Below are positions 54,423 through 63,361 of a stretch of DNA of 64,000 nt, piece by piece. Origin of the DNA: Micromonospora pattaloongensis (GTDB lineage: Bacteria; Actinomycetota; Actinomycetes; Mycobacteriales; Micromonosporaceae); contig NZ_FNPH01000006.1 in the NCBI RefSeq assembly GCF_900107255.1, positions 62,001 through 126,000 on the forward strand. The letters are read 5' to 3'. The notes under the pieces were generated by a model, which worked only from the letters and a program-made list of their open reading frames with translations, was not told the origin of the DNA and did no database searches. Within the stretch, counting starts at the first letter, position 1, and each line of letters begins with the position of its first letter. The position numbers and the translations under genes are program-made.

Positions 54423-56105
54423 ATGACGGAATCCTGGGACCGCGAGGTCGACGTGCTGGTGGTCGGCACCGGGGCGGCCGGCATGACCGCGGCGATCGCC
54501 GCCGCCGACGGCGGGCAACGCACGCTCATCGTGGAGAGCACCGGCAAGTGGGGCGGCACCACGGCGCTCAGCGGCGGCGGGCTGTGGATGCCGACGCATC
54601 CCGCAATGGCCGAGTTGGGGCTCGAGGACTCCGTCGACAAGGCGCTGACGTACATGGCCGCGGCCATCGGCGACGCCGGTCCGGCCAGCTCACCGGAACG
54701 ACGGCGCGCCTTCGTGGAGACGGTGCCGGAGGTCTACCGGTTTCTCGAGCGCCTCGGCGTGCGGTGGGCGGTCGCCAAGGACTACCCGGACTACTACCCG
54801 GACCGTCCCGGCGGCATGGTCGGCCGCGGCATCGAGGCGGAGCCGTTCGACGCCCGCCGGCTCGATGACCGGTTCGCCACCTTCCGGGGCCGTGACAGCA
54901 TCCCGGCGCCGCTGAAAACCGACGACGTGTGGCTGCTGTCGCGGGCCTGGTCGACCCCGAGCGGGTTCGTCCGCGGCGCGCGGTTCGTGTTCCGCACCCT
55001 CGGCGGCCTGATCCGCGGCAAGCGGCTCTACGGCATCGGCGGCGGGCTGACCGCGAACCTCATGGCCATCCTCATGCGGCAGGGCGTGGAGGTTCTCCTC
55101 GAAACGCCGTTGCGCGAGCTCGTCATCGACGCCGCCGGCGGCGTGACCGGTGCCGTGGTCGCGGGCCCGGACGGGCGTACGATCCGCATCCGCGCGGCGC
55201 GCGGCGTCGTGCTCGCCGCCGGCGGCTTCGCCCGCAACGCCGAGTGGCGCCAGCGGCATCACGGCGTCGCCGGGTACAGCTCGGCCGCCGAGGGCGACCT
55301 CGGCGAGCCCATCCGCATCGCCGAGGCGATCGGTGCGCAACTGTCCCTGATGGACGACGCGTGGTGGGGGCTGTCGGTGCCGATGCCGGACGGCGGCAGC
55401 CAGTTCGTGCTGTCGGAGCGGTCGATGCCGTTCAGCGTCATCGTGGACTCCGCCGGTGACCGGTACATGAACGAGTCGGCCAGCTACATCGACGTCGGGC
55501 ACGCGATGTTGGAGCGGCACACGAGCGTGCCGGCGATCCCGAGCTGGCTGATCGTCGACGCCCGGCACCGCCGCCGATACCTGTTCAACGCCTTCATGCA
55601 GGGCACCAAGAAGCTCAGGGCCGCCGGCACGGTGCGTTCGGCGGACACGATCGAGGAGCTCGCCGCGGTCCTCGGGATGGAGCCGTCGCGGCTGCGCGCC
55701 ACCGTCGATCGGTTCAACGGCTTCGCCCGCGCCGGCGTCGACTCCGACTTCGGCCGCGGCCGCACCGCCTACGACAACTACTACGGCGACCCGCGCGTCA
55801 AGCCGAACCCCAACCTCGGGCCGCTGGAGAAGGGGCCGTTCACCGCCGTGCAGCTGGTCCCCGGCGACCTCGGCACAAAGGGCGGGCTGCTCACCGACGC
55901 CGACGCCCGGGTCCTCGACACCGGGGGCACGCCCATCCCCGGCCTGTACGCCGCCGGCAACACGACCGCGTCGGTGATGGGCCGCACCTACCCCGGCCCC
56001 GGCTCCACCATCGCGCCCGCGGTCGTCTTCGGCTACCGCGCCGCCCGGCACGCCGCCGCCCGGACCGGAACGGCGACGGGCGGGTCCGCCACCGATCAGG
56101 CGTGA
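54423..56105 (+). CDS. KstD-like FAD-dependent dehydrogenase
   Basis: A 560-residue FAD-binding flavoprotein of the 3-ketosteroid-delta1-dehydrogenase / fumarate-reductase family. Dinucleotide motif VLVVGTGAAGMTAAIAAADGG, FAD loop KWGGTTALSGGGLWMP, and the KstD C-terminal signature GLYAAGNTTASVMGRTYPGPGSTIAPA. This suggests 1,2-dehydrogenation of a 3-ketosteroid or related ketone, but family substrates vary. ATG 54423 is preferred over 54411 because GGAG is well placed before it. Regulated presumably by the divergent TetR. Confidence 0.88.
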   Translation: MTESWDREVDVLVVGTGAAGMTAAIAAADGGQRTLIVESTGKWGGTTALSGGGLWMPTHPAMAELGLEDSVDKALTYMAAAIGDAGPASSPERRRAFVETVPEVYRFLERLGVRWAVAKDYPDYYPDRPGGMVGRGIEAEPFDARRLDDRFATFRGRDSIPAPLKTDDVWLLSRAWSTPSGFVRGARFVFRTLGGLIRGKRLYGIGGGLTANLMAILMRQGVEVLLETPLRELVIDAAGGVTGAVVAGPDGRTIRIRAARGVVLAAGGFARNAEWRQRHHGVAGYSSAAEGDLGEPIRIAEAIGAQLSLMDDAWWGLSVPMPDGGSQFVLSERSMPFSVIVDSAGDRYMNESASYIDVGHAMLERHTSVPAIPSWLIVDARHRRRYLFNAFMQGTKKLRAAGTVRSADTIEELAAVLGMEPSRLRATVDRFNGFARAGVDSDFGRGRTAYDNYYGDPRVKPNPNLGPLEKGPFTAVQLVPGDLGTKGGLLTDADARVLDTGGTPIPGLYAAGNTTASVMGRTYPGPGSTIAPAVVFGYRAARHAAARTGTATGGSATDQA

Positions 56106-56110
56106 GCGCC

Positions 56111-56155
56111 ACCGGGCGGTCGCGGCGGACGGCACGCCCCGCCGCGATGCCCGGT
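56111..56155. terminator. convergent terminator hairpin
   Basis: ACCGGGC..TCGCGGCGG pairs with CCGCCGCGA.GCCCGGT around an 11-base loop, between the converging KstD-like and PHA depolymerase genes. Confidence 0.6.
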
Positions 56156-56177
56156 CGGGTCACCGCGGCGCGCGTGG

Positions 56178-57209
56178 TCAGTCGGCGACCTTCCTGACCA
56201 TGTTCATGATGGTCTCGACCTGCGGGCCTCCCTTGATCGGATAGTTCGTCCCGCCGAGGTAGCCCCACCAGTCCCAGCAGCCGTTGGGGTTGACGCCGGA
56301 CGCGATCGCCTGCGGATACAGCACGATCGTGGTGTTGGTGTCGGCGTACTGGTTGAGGTTTGCCCGGTCGACGAAGGCCGTGCCGACCGCGGCGTACCCC
56401 TGCTGGCAGCCGTGCAGCGCGACCAGCAGTCGGCACGACTGGCCCGCGGCGCATGACGCCGGCACGTACGCGAACCCGCTGGCGTCCATGCTCAGCCCGT
56501 TGGCGTAACCGTTCGTGGCGAACGTGTTCTGGTTGAACCGGATGAGCGTGCCGCCGAGCGGCCCGGTGTTCGGGGCGTTGACCGAGCCGAACAGCTTGCG
56601 CAGCATCGCGTTCTGCGGGTCGGTGCCGCAGTTGTTCAGGTACGGCGACGCGGTCGCCGAGCAGGAGTTGGTGCCGTACGGGGTGACCCAGCCGTGGCCG
56701 GCCGAGGAGCCGCTGTCGTACTGCACGCCGGCGCCGAAGTGCTGGTAGTAACGGACCAGATCGTCGGTGACGGACTTCTTGATGGTGGTGTCGCTGTTGC
56801 CGTGGAACACGTGGACCGGTTGGCCGGAGAGGTTTGCGACGGGGTCGATCCAGCCGTAGGACGCCCACGTCCTGGTGTTCGACTGCAGGGTGCTGAGGTA
56901 GGTCGGCCAGATGTTGTCCATGCACCCGTAGAGCGCCTGGCTCGCGTTGTTCTGGGCGCAGTAGTAGGGGCCGGCGGCGACGATCGCCGCGCCGCGGATG
57001 CGCCCGGAGTAGGCGACCTGGAGCTGGGTGGCGAGGTAGCCGCCGGAGGAGACGCCGGCGACGTGGACGCGGGAGACGTTGTAGCGGGTGAGGGAGCCGG
57101 AGACCGGCGTCTTGGTGTACGGGGTGGCGGCCCGGGCAGGGGTCGCGGTGGAGACCGCCACCAGCAGCGTCGCCGCGGCGGCTGCCGCGACGCGGACGAG
57201 GAACCTCAT
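56178..57209 (-). CDS. secreted type-2 PHA (PHB) depolymerase
   Basis: A 343-residue extracellular short-chain polyhydroxyalkanoate depolymerase. Signal peptide 1-28 (ATLLVAVSTATPARA). The lipase box GVSSGG (about residues 56-61) lies before the oxyanion-hole motif LLVALHGCQQGY (about residue 262), the permuted order that defines catalytic-domain type 2. The candidate His is in GHGWVTPYG. No substrate-binding domain follows, so it may act on soluble oligomers or partly amorphous polymer. ATG 57209 has GGAGGG 6 bases upstream. Confidence 0.9.
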   Translation of the reverse strand: MRFLVRVAAAAAATLLVAVSTATPARAATPYTKTPVSGSLTRYNVSRVHVAGVSSGGYLATQLQVAYSGRIRGAAIVAAGPYYCAQNNASQALYGCMDNIWPTYLSTLQSNTRTWASYGWIDPVANLSGQPVHVFHGNSDTTIKKSVTDDLVRYYQHFGAGVQYDSGSSAGHGWVTPYGTNSCSATASPYLNNCGTDPQNAMLRKLFGSVNAPNTGPLGGTLIRFNQNTFATNGYANGLSMDASGFAYVPASCAAGQSCRLLVALHGCQQGYAAVGTAFVDRANLNQYADTNTTIVLYPQAIASGVNPNGCWDWWGYLGGTNYPIKGGPQVETIMNMVRKVAD

Positions 57210-57418
57210 GAGCCCTCCTTCGACGTGCCGGCGCGGCAGGGGTGGCACGGGGCCGGCGTTGCCCGACGGTAGGACCGTCGCCGCCCCGGCCGGCATCCGT
57301 GCCCGCAACACATTTCGATGTCGCGGAGTGGTGCGAACAACTGCCCTCGACGGTCGGCGTGCCGTCGATGTCATCTCATCCAGCTATTGCCATCGACGTC
57401 GCACGCGGCATAGGTTGC

Positions 57419-57430
57419 GAAAGCGCTTTC
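57419..57430. promoter_or_regulatory. LacI-family operator (perfect)
   Basis: GAAAGCGCTTTC, a perfect palindrome with the central CG typical of LacI/GalR-family sites of carbohydrate regulons. Confidence 0.6.
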
Positions 57431-57562
57431 CTAGCGCGTCCGTCGCTATTCGACAGGTCCACACTCGACTCGGCCGCCGAGACCGTGGTCCGGTCGCACC
57501 GTGCCGGATCACGATAGGGCGGCTGGGCCCATCGCACTCCGGGCCGGCCCGCGACCGATGTG

Positions 57563-57576
57563 GGAAAGCGGTTACC
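57563..57576. promoter_or_regulatory. LacI-family operator (imperfect)
   Basis: GGAAAGCGGTTACC, combining the GGAAAGCG half seen at the upstream site with a GGTTACC half. It lies 30 bases before the LamG-protein start. Confidence 0.45.
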
Positions 57577-57605
57577 GGAGGCGCGGACACGAACCGAGGT
57601 ACGCG

Positions 57606-58562
57606 ATGACCAGAACCGGACCCGCCGCCGTCGCGACGGCCGCGCTGGTGGCGCTCGGCGCGCTGACCGGCGCCGGAGCGCCGCCGGCGCAGGCCGCCCC
57701 GACCGGGCCGCGCGACGTCCACCCGCAGCTGCGCCCGCACCTGGTCGCCTACTACGACTTCGACCATCCCGTGCCCGGCGACCCCGCGCTCGAACGCGAC
57801 CGCGGGCGCTCCGGCACCGAGATCGAGCTCACCAACGGCGGTGCCGCCATGCGGGTGCCCGACCGCGCCTACCGAGGGGCCGGCCACGCGCTGCGGACCG
57901 GCCAGGTCAACCCCGCGCAGACCGGCAACGACGACTGGAAGGCGGGCATCTACTCGGCGGGCGGGGTACGCACGCTGCGCCCGTTCAGCGGCGTCGCGGG
58001 CACCACGGTGATGGGCTGGTTCAAGCTGGAGATGGACGCGCCCGCGCTCAACTCCAGCACCGCCGACCCCGCCGACCGGTTCAACGCCATCGGGCTGGCC
58101 GGCGTGCTGACCGGCGACTCCGACGGCCACGGCGTGCGCGCGCTGCTCGAACTCATCGACGTGAACGGGGAGCTGCGCCTGGTCGCGCTCGGCCGGCGGC
58201 TCGACGGTGGCAACTCGCAGACCTTCGCGGCCAGCCGGGACTGGCGGACGTTGCTGCCGAAGGGGGAGTGGGTGCACCTCGCCGCCACCTTCGACTTCGG
58301 CACCGGTGCCATGGCGCTGTACCGCAACGGCCGGCCGGTGGACGGCTTCTACACCCGCACCGACGACCCGTGGCTGGTGTCGGGGCCGGGGCCGCACGTG
58401 ACCACCGCCTCCGACCCGCGCGGCATCAAGATCGGCGGCAGCTTCCCGCAGAACACCCTGGAACGCAACCCGTGCGACTGCCGGATGGACGCCCTGATGT
58501 TCCTCGACACCGCCCTCTCGGCGAGGCAGGTGCAAAACCAGTACCGCTACCAGACCCGCTGA
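57606..58562 (+). CDS. secreted LamG-like (concanavalin-A-fold) protein
   Basis: A 318-residue exported protein with signal peptide about 1-31 (AALVALGALTGAGAPPAQA) and one LamG/pentraxin-like jelly-roll domain (YYDFDHP..., TVMGWFKLEMD, GEWVHLAATFDFGTGAMALYRNGRPVDG, RMDALMFLDTALSARQVQNQY). These domains bind carbohydrate or Ca2+. An odd CDC motif (NPCDCRMD) near the end may be a disulfide. ATG 57606 has CGAGG upstream. It is followed after 33 bases by the sugar-dehydrogenase-like gene, with which it likely forms an operon. Confidence 0.8.
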   Translation: MTRTGPAAVATAALVALGALTGAGAPPAQAAPTGPRDVHPQLRPHLVAYYDFDHPVPGDPALERDRGRSGTEIELTNGGAAMRVPDRAYRGAGHALRTGQVNPAQTGNDDWKAGIYSAGGVRTLRPFSGVAGTTVMGWFKLEMDAPALNSSTADPADRFNAIGLAGVLTGDSDGHGVRALLELIDVNGELRLVALGRRLDGGNSQTFAASRDWRTLLPKGEWVHLAATFDFGTGAMALYRNGRPVDGFYTRTDDPWLVSGPGPHVTTASDPRGIKIGGSFPQNTLERNPCDCRMDALMFLDTALSARQVQNQYRYQTR

Positions 58563-58595
58563 CGACCCTCGGCACCCCACCCTGGAAGGAGAAAC

Positions 58596-60677
58596 GTGCG
58601 CACCATCCGCAGATCGCCCCTGACCGCGGGGCTGGCGGCCGTCGCCGTCGCCCTGTCCACCCTGGTCGCGGCGCCCGCCCGGGCGGGCGAGCCGGTCCAC
58701 GACCCCGTCCCGGAGATGCCGAGCCAGTCCCGGCTCGGGCTGGTCCTCTCCGAGTACGCCAGCTTCCCCCAGTCATCCCCCAACCCGGCGCCGGTCGACC
58801 GGCGGCTGATGCGGACCGCCCGGATCAACACGATCATGGAGCTGCCGGACGGCTCCGGGCGCCGCGCCGTGCCCGACCTCAACGGCAACCTGTACCTCGT
58901 CGAGGGCGGCGTGCCGCACGTCTACCTCGACGTGGCCGCGGCGTTCGCGCCGCGGTTCTTCTCCGGCCGCGGCCTCGGCCAGGGCTTCGGGTACGTCGCC
59001 TTCCACCCGGAGTTCGGCGCCAACGGCCGCTTCTACACCCTGCACACCGAGGCGGCGTCGGCGACCACCAACGTCCCCGACTACGCGCAGGCCAACACGA
59101 TCTACCACGGCGTCCTCACCGAGTGGACCGCGAGCGAACCGGCCGCCGACACCTTCGCCGGCACACAGCGCGAGGTGCTGCGCATCGGCTTCGGCGGCCA
59201 GATCCACGGCGTCCAGGAGATCAACTTCAACCCCACGGCGAAGGCCGGCGACGCCGACTACGGCCTGCTCTACCTCGCCGTCGGCGACGGCGGCCTGGGC
59301 GTGCGCAACACCGACCCGCAGAACCTGGCCATGCCGCACGGCAAGCTGCTGCGGATCGACCCCCGCGGCGCCAACTCCGGCAACGGCCGATACGGCATCC
59401 CGCCGTCGAACCCGTTCGTCGGGCGGTCCGGCGCGCTCGGCGAGATCTACGCGGTGGGCCTCCGCGACCCGCACCGGTTCAGCTGGGACCGCGTCACGGG
59501 CCGGATGTACCTCGGCCACATCGGCGAGCACGCCATCGAGGCGATCTACGAGGTCCGCGCCGGCGACAACTTCGGCTGGAGCGAGCGGGAGGGTTCGTTC
59601 GTCTTCGACCGGGCGGCCACGGACCCGTGCGCGAAGCTGCTGCCGCTGCCCGCCGACGACGCGCGCTTCGGCTACACGTACCCGGTGGCGGCGTACGACC
59701 ACGACCCGGCGCCCGGCTGGAACTGCACCTCCGACGTGGGGGTCGCGGTGGCCGGCGGATTCGTCTACCGGGGCCACGGCCTGCCCGCGCTGCGCGGCAA
59801 GTACGTCTTCGGTGACCTCGTCGACGGCCGGGTCCTGTACACCGAGGCGCACGAGATGCGGCGCGGCCGGGGGCTGGCGCCGATCCACCGGCTCGCGCTC
59901 TTCGACGCCGCCGGCAACCCGGTCCGGATGCAGGACCTCTCCGCGCCCGGCGCCCCCGGCGACCCCGAGCGCGTCGACCTGCGCTTCGGCACCGACGCCG
60001 GCGGCGAGCTCTACCTGCTCGCCAAGGCCAACGGCAAGGTCTGGAAGGTGACCGGCACCCGCGCCTTCGCCGCCGGCGACGTCGGCGACACCCGCTTTCA
60101 CCGGACCACGGGCGCCCGGAACTGGGCGCCGGTCACGCCGTCGAAGTGGCGGTTCGGCAAGGACGAGGTGATCCTCGCCGAGCCGGGCGTCAGCCGGCCG
60201 GGACCCCGGCGGCCGTTCGAGTACGCCGTGCTGAGCGCGGGACCGCGGTGGTCGTCGGTGGAGATCGAGGCGCGGGTCCGGCTCGACACGCCGGTCGAGG
60301 TCAGCAACCGGGACGTCATCATCGTCTTCGGCTGGCGTTCGGACACCGAGTTCTACTACGCGCACCTCTCCACCGACAACACGATCTACCCGCACAACGG
60401 CATCTTCAAGGTGGACAACGCCGATCGGCAGCGCATCGACCACCAGTGGAACGGACGGTCCCGCGGCGCGAACCCCGCGGTCGTCGACGCCGACTGGCAC
60501 AAGGTGCGGGTGGTGCACCTGCCCGCCACCGGCGAGATCGCGGTCTACGTCGACGGCGGCAGGGACCCGTTGATGACCGCCAGGGACACCACGTTCGGCT
60601 CCGGGCGGGTCGGCTTCGGGTCGTTCGACAACGTCGGGCGGCAGCGGAAGCTGACGGTGACCGGCACGCCGGCCTGA
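58596..60677 (+). CDS. secreted glucose/sorbosone-dehydrogenase-like protein with C-terminal LamG-type domain
   Basis: A 693-residue exported protein, signal peptide about 1-30 (LTAGLAAVAVALSTLVAAPARA). Residues about 60-470 are a six-bladed propeller of the GSDH (sugar dehydrogenase) family: LYLAVGDGGLGVRNTDPQN, MPHGKLLRIDPRG, LGEIYAVGLRDPHRFSWD, GDNFGWSEREG. The HNGG-type catalytic motif of soluble quinoprotein glucose dehydrogenase is not visible (GFGGQIHGVQEINFNP instead), so PQQ use is uncertain. Residues about 500-693 form a concanavalin-like domain (WSSVEIEARVRLDTPVEVSNRD..., FYYAHLSTDNTIYPHNGIFKVDN). GTG 58596 has GAAGGAG 4 bases upstream. Confidence 0.85.
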   Translation: MRTIRRSPLTAGLAAVAVALSTLVAAPARAGEPVHDPVPEMPSQSRLGLVLSEYASFPQSSPNPAPVDRRLMRTARINTIMELPDGSGRRAVPDLNGNLYLVEGGVPHVYLDVAAAFAPRFFSGRGLGQGFGYVAFHPEFGANGRFYTLHTEAASATTNVPDYAQANTIYHGVLTEWTASEPAADTFAGTQREVLRIGFGGQIHGVQEINFNPTAKAGDADYGLLYLAVGDGGLGVRNTDPQNLAMPHGKLLRIDPRGANSGNGRYGIPPSNPFVGRSGALGEIYAVGLRDPHRFSWDRVTGRMYLGHIGEHAIEAIYEVRAGDNFGWSEREGSFVFDRAATDPCAKLLPLPADDARFGYTYPVAAYDHDPAPGWNCTSDVGVAVAGGFVYRGHGLPALRGKYVFGDLVDGRVLYTEAHEMRRGRGLAPIHRLALFDAAGNPVRMQDLSAPGAPGDPERVDLRFGTDAGGELYLLAKANGKVWKVTGTRAFAAGDVGDTRFHRTTGARNWAPVTPSKWRFGKDEVILAEPGVSRPGPRRPFEYAVLSAGPRWSSVEIEARVRLDTPVEVSNRDVIIVFGWRSDTEFYYAHLSTDNTIYPHNGIFKVDNADRQRIDHQWNGRSRGANPAVVDADWHKVRVVHLPATGEIAVYVDGGRDPLMTARDTTFGSGRVGFGSFDNVGRQRKLTVTGTPA

Positions 60678-60709
60678 CCGCATCCGGCGCCGGGACGGGA
60701 CGGGCGGGA

Positions 60710-62590
60710 CTACCGCGCGCGGACCCGCTTGCGAACCTCCACCCAGAGCCGGTCGCCGAGCCGGGTCCGCCGGATCCAGCGCAGTCGGCTGATCACCGGG
60801 CGGCGGCGGGGCGGTGGTGGCGACGCGGTGATCCGGGCGTACGTGGCAGCCGTGGAGGGGCGGACGGAGGCGGGGTCCAGCTGGTGCGAGGCGAGCGCCA
60901 GCCAGGTGAACTGCGCCAGCGTCCGCGGGTCCGGTCGGCCACCCCGCGCCGCCGTCCGCAGCGCCTTCTCCACCGCCGGTCGCGCGATGAACCCGGTCAT
61001 CGTGCCCTGCGCGGTGTCCAGCAGATCCGCGATCGTCTCGACGCCGTCGCCCTCCCACACCCGCGCCGCCGTGCTGGGGCCGGTCGCGGCGCTCACGTAC
61101 GGCACCTCGGCCCACTCCGGCGCCAACCGGGCGATCAGCGCGGTGTGCAGCGCCCGGTCGCGCTTCTGCCGCGGTGTCAACGCGAAGGTGGCGGCGACGA
61201 ACCCCGGCGCGAGGAACGGTGTGACCATCCCGGTGACCGCCGCCGAGGTGCACCATCGCCGCATCCGCTCGACCAGGTACAGGTAGTCGACGAGGTGCAG
61301 GTCGGCCAGGCCGATGTCGCGGGCGTGCCCGAGCACGGCGGTGATCCGGTCCCGCTCGGCGGCGACCACGCCCCCGGCGGCCGCCGCGCCCGGCACCGCC
61401 GCCAGCAGCCGCGCCTTGCCGGCCTGTTCCGGCGAGGGCGCCGCGCCCTCGTCCGGGGGATACCAGTAGCCGGTGGCGAGCTCGCCGGCGGCGCCGGTGA
61501 AGGAGGCCGTGCGGGGCTCGTCGCTGAGCATCGGAGCGACGGCGCGCCGGGTGAGGTAGCTGGAGGGGAACTGGAAGTCGTGCAGCCGTTGCAGCCGACG
61601 CGTCCGTTCGCGCAGACCCACCGCCAGCACGTTCGCGGGCGCGCCGGCGCGCCAGAGCCGGTGGTCGACCCGCAGGCCACGGGAGTCCCGCAGGATCCGC
61701 ACGAGCTCCCGCGCCACCTCGCCCTCCGCCGGGGAGTCCTCGTTGGTGGCGAACCGGGGCGGATGGCCGGCGGCGATCAGCGACGCCGCGATGAGCCGGG
61801 AGTCCTTGCCGCCGGAGAGCCCGAGCGTGATCTCGTCCCGGTACAGCCGGGCGACACTGGCGGCGGTCGCGGTGAGCGACGCGGCCGCGCCATCCAGTAG
61901 ATCGTCGACGCGTCGTCCCTGCGCGGTGAAGCCGCTCATCACGACGTCGTCGGTGCTGTACCCGGTCGCGGTGGTGACGTCCCAGCCGCCGCCGTCGCGG
62001 CGGCGGCCGGTCACCCGCTCACCCGGGCGGAGCAGTCGGGTGCCGGCGACCGGCGATCGGTCGCCGCCGAAGTGCCCGCAGAGGGTGTACGAGGCCCACC
62101 CGTCGAGGTCGGGCCGGATGTCGCCGTGCAGAAACGCGGCGAGCGGACTCGGCCGGGTGCAGAAGGCGGTCACGCCGCCCGCCGTGCCGGTGAAGACCCG
62201 GCACATGCCGAGCCAGTCCTGCTGCAGGGCGAAGCGACGGTCGCCGTCGAGCGCCAGCAGCCCGAACGGCGGCACCACCTCGCGGTGCACGTCCTCGCCG
62301 GCCAGCAGCCGCCGGGCGAGCGCCGCCGGGCCGCCGGTCACGTCGAGCCCGACCGGCAGCCCGAGCGAGACGGCGGTGGTCGGACCGGCGGTGGCGACCG
62401 TCGACCAGCGGTACGCCCCCGCGTCGCCGGGGTGCAGCACCGTGACACCCCAGTCGTCGCCCCCGAACTCGTGCCGCCGGAACGTCGCCGGCACCACCTC
62501 GCCCAGCAGCGCCTCGCAGCGCTCGCGCGCGGATCGCCGTACGCTCTCCGGCAGTGTCGTCTGCGCGTACCAGGCCAGCATGACGTGCAT
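60710..62590 (-). CDS. orphan asparagine-synthetase-like amidotransferase
   Basis: A 626-residue two-domain protein. The C-terminal half is an asparagine-synthetase/beta-lactam-synthetase-type ATP pyrophosphatase domain with the PP-loop LGLSGGKDSRL. The N-terminal half keeps the glutaminase fold outline but no Cys at position 2, so it cannot hydrolyse glutamine. This is the layout of lasso-peptide cyclases (C proteins), beta-lactam synthetases and related amide-forming enzymes, which adenylate a carboxylate. No precursor peptide, PqqD-like or transglutaminase-like gene is seen next to it in the window. ATG 62590 has GGGGAG 7 bases upstream. Confidence 0.82.
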   Translation of the reverse strand: MHVMLAWYAQTTLPESVRRSARERCEALLGEVVPATFRRHEFGGDDWGVTVLHPGDAGAYRWSTVATAGPTTAVSLGLPVGLDVTGGPAALARRLLAGEDVHREVVPPFGLLALDGDRRFALQQDWLGMCRVFTGTAGGVTAFCTRPSPLAAFLHGDIRPDLDGWASYTLCGHFGGDRSPVAGTRLLRPGERVTGRRRDGGGWDVTTATGYSTDDVVMSGFTAQGRRVDDLLDGAAASLTATAASVARLYRDEITLGLSGGKDSRLIAASLIAAGHPPRFATNEDSPAEGEVARELVRILRDSRGLRVDHRLWRAGAPANVLAVGLRERTRRLQRLHDFQFPSSYLTRRAVAPMLSDEPRTASFTGAAGELATGYWYPPDEGAAPSPEQAGKARLLAAVPGAAAAGGVVAAERDRITAVLGHARDIGLADLHLVDYLYLVERMRRWCTSAAVTGMVTPFLAPGFVAATFALTPRQKRDRALHTALIARLAPEWAEVPYVSAATGPSTAARVWEGDGVETIADLLDTAQGTMTGFIARPAVEKALRTAARGGRPDPRTLAQFTWLALASHQLDPASVRPSTAATYARITASPPPPRRRPVISRLRWIRRTRLGDRLWVEVRKRVRAR

Positions 62591-62951
62591 GGCATCTCCC
62601 CGGACGCGCGCCGTCGCGGTCGTCGTTCGTGACGCAAGCTAGCAGCGGGGTTGCGCGGCGCGCGGCCCCTGACGACAAATGCGGGAAACCACTCATGTCG
62701 TCCGTCCAATCAGGACTCGCTGGTTACGGTCGGGGACGGTCCGCTGCTGCGGGTGAAGCGCGCCGAGGGGCAGCGGGCGAGGGTGGACGAAGACGGTGCC
62801 GTCGATGACCCACCGCAGGAGCGGCATCGGCGCAGCCCGCAGCGCGCGAACCGCGGCCAGGCGTCAGTCATGGTGGTGAGCAGGCCGTACTACGATTTGT
62901 TCCGGAGTAATCGGGCGATATTCGTCCATCGGACCGACAAGAGAGCCGGAC
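62591..62951. other. 361-bp intergenic region, no convincing gene
   Basis: I see no gene. A spaced inverted repeat GACGACA (62671-62677) / TGTCGTC (62696-62702) lies about 80 bases before the amidotransferase start and could be a regulator site. Confidence 0.5.
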
Positions 62952-63284
62952 ATGATCTTCATTACCGCGAAGTTCCGGGTGCTGCCGGAGCACGCCGACC
63001 AGTGGCCGCAGATCGCCGACGAGTTCACCCGGGCGACCCGCGCCGAGCCCGGCTGCATGTGGTTCGACTGGTCGCGCAGCATCGAGGACCCGACCGAGTA
63101 CGTGCTGGTCGAGGCGTTCCGGGACGGCGAGGCGGGCGCCGCGCACGTACAGTCCGAGCACTTCCGCAAGGCGCAGCAGACGCTGCCGCCGCACCTGGCC
63201 GAGACGCCCCGGATCGTCAACTTCACGATCCCGCAGGACGACTGGTCGCTGCTGGGCGAGATGGCGGTGCCCGAGCGGGGCTGA
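62952..63284 (+). CDS. ABM-superfamily monooxygenase (putative quinol monooxygenase)
   Basis: A 110-residue ferredoxin-fold alpha/beta-barrel protein of the antibiotic-biosynthesis-monooxygenase (ABM, YgiN-like) family: ITAKFRVLPEHADQWPQIADEFTRATRAEPGCMWFDWSRSIEDPTEYVLVEAFRD and AHVQSEHF. Members oxidise quinols or act as cofactor-free monooxygenases, usually as dimers. ATG 62952 has GAGAGCCGG upstream. Confidence 0.85.
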   Translation: MIFITAKFRVLPEHADQWPQIADEFTRATRAEPGCMWFDWSRSIEDPTEYVLVEAFRDGEAGAAHVQSEHFRKAQQTLPPHLAETPRIVNFTIPQDDWSLLGEMAVPERG

Positions 63285-63361
63285 CCGCTCGATCGGGTGA
63301 CCCGACGTCAACTTGATCGATAAGCCGGCGGCGGCGCCGCCGGCCGGATCACGATCATGGC

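Larger units (their letters stand above)
57210..57605. other. 396-bp divergent intergenic region with LacI-type sites
   Basis: No coding gene is seen. It carries the promoters of the divergent PHA depolymerase and LamG genes and two LacI-type operator candidates, one perfect at 57419-57430 and one imperfect at 57563-57576. Confidence 0.6.

Noticed and set aside
60710-62951. Lasso-peptide gene cluster
   Set aside because: No precursor peptide, PqqD-like or transglutaminase-like protease gene is found beside the cyclase-like gene.
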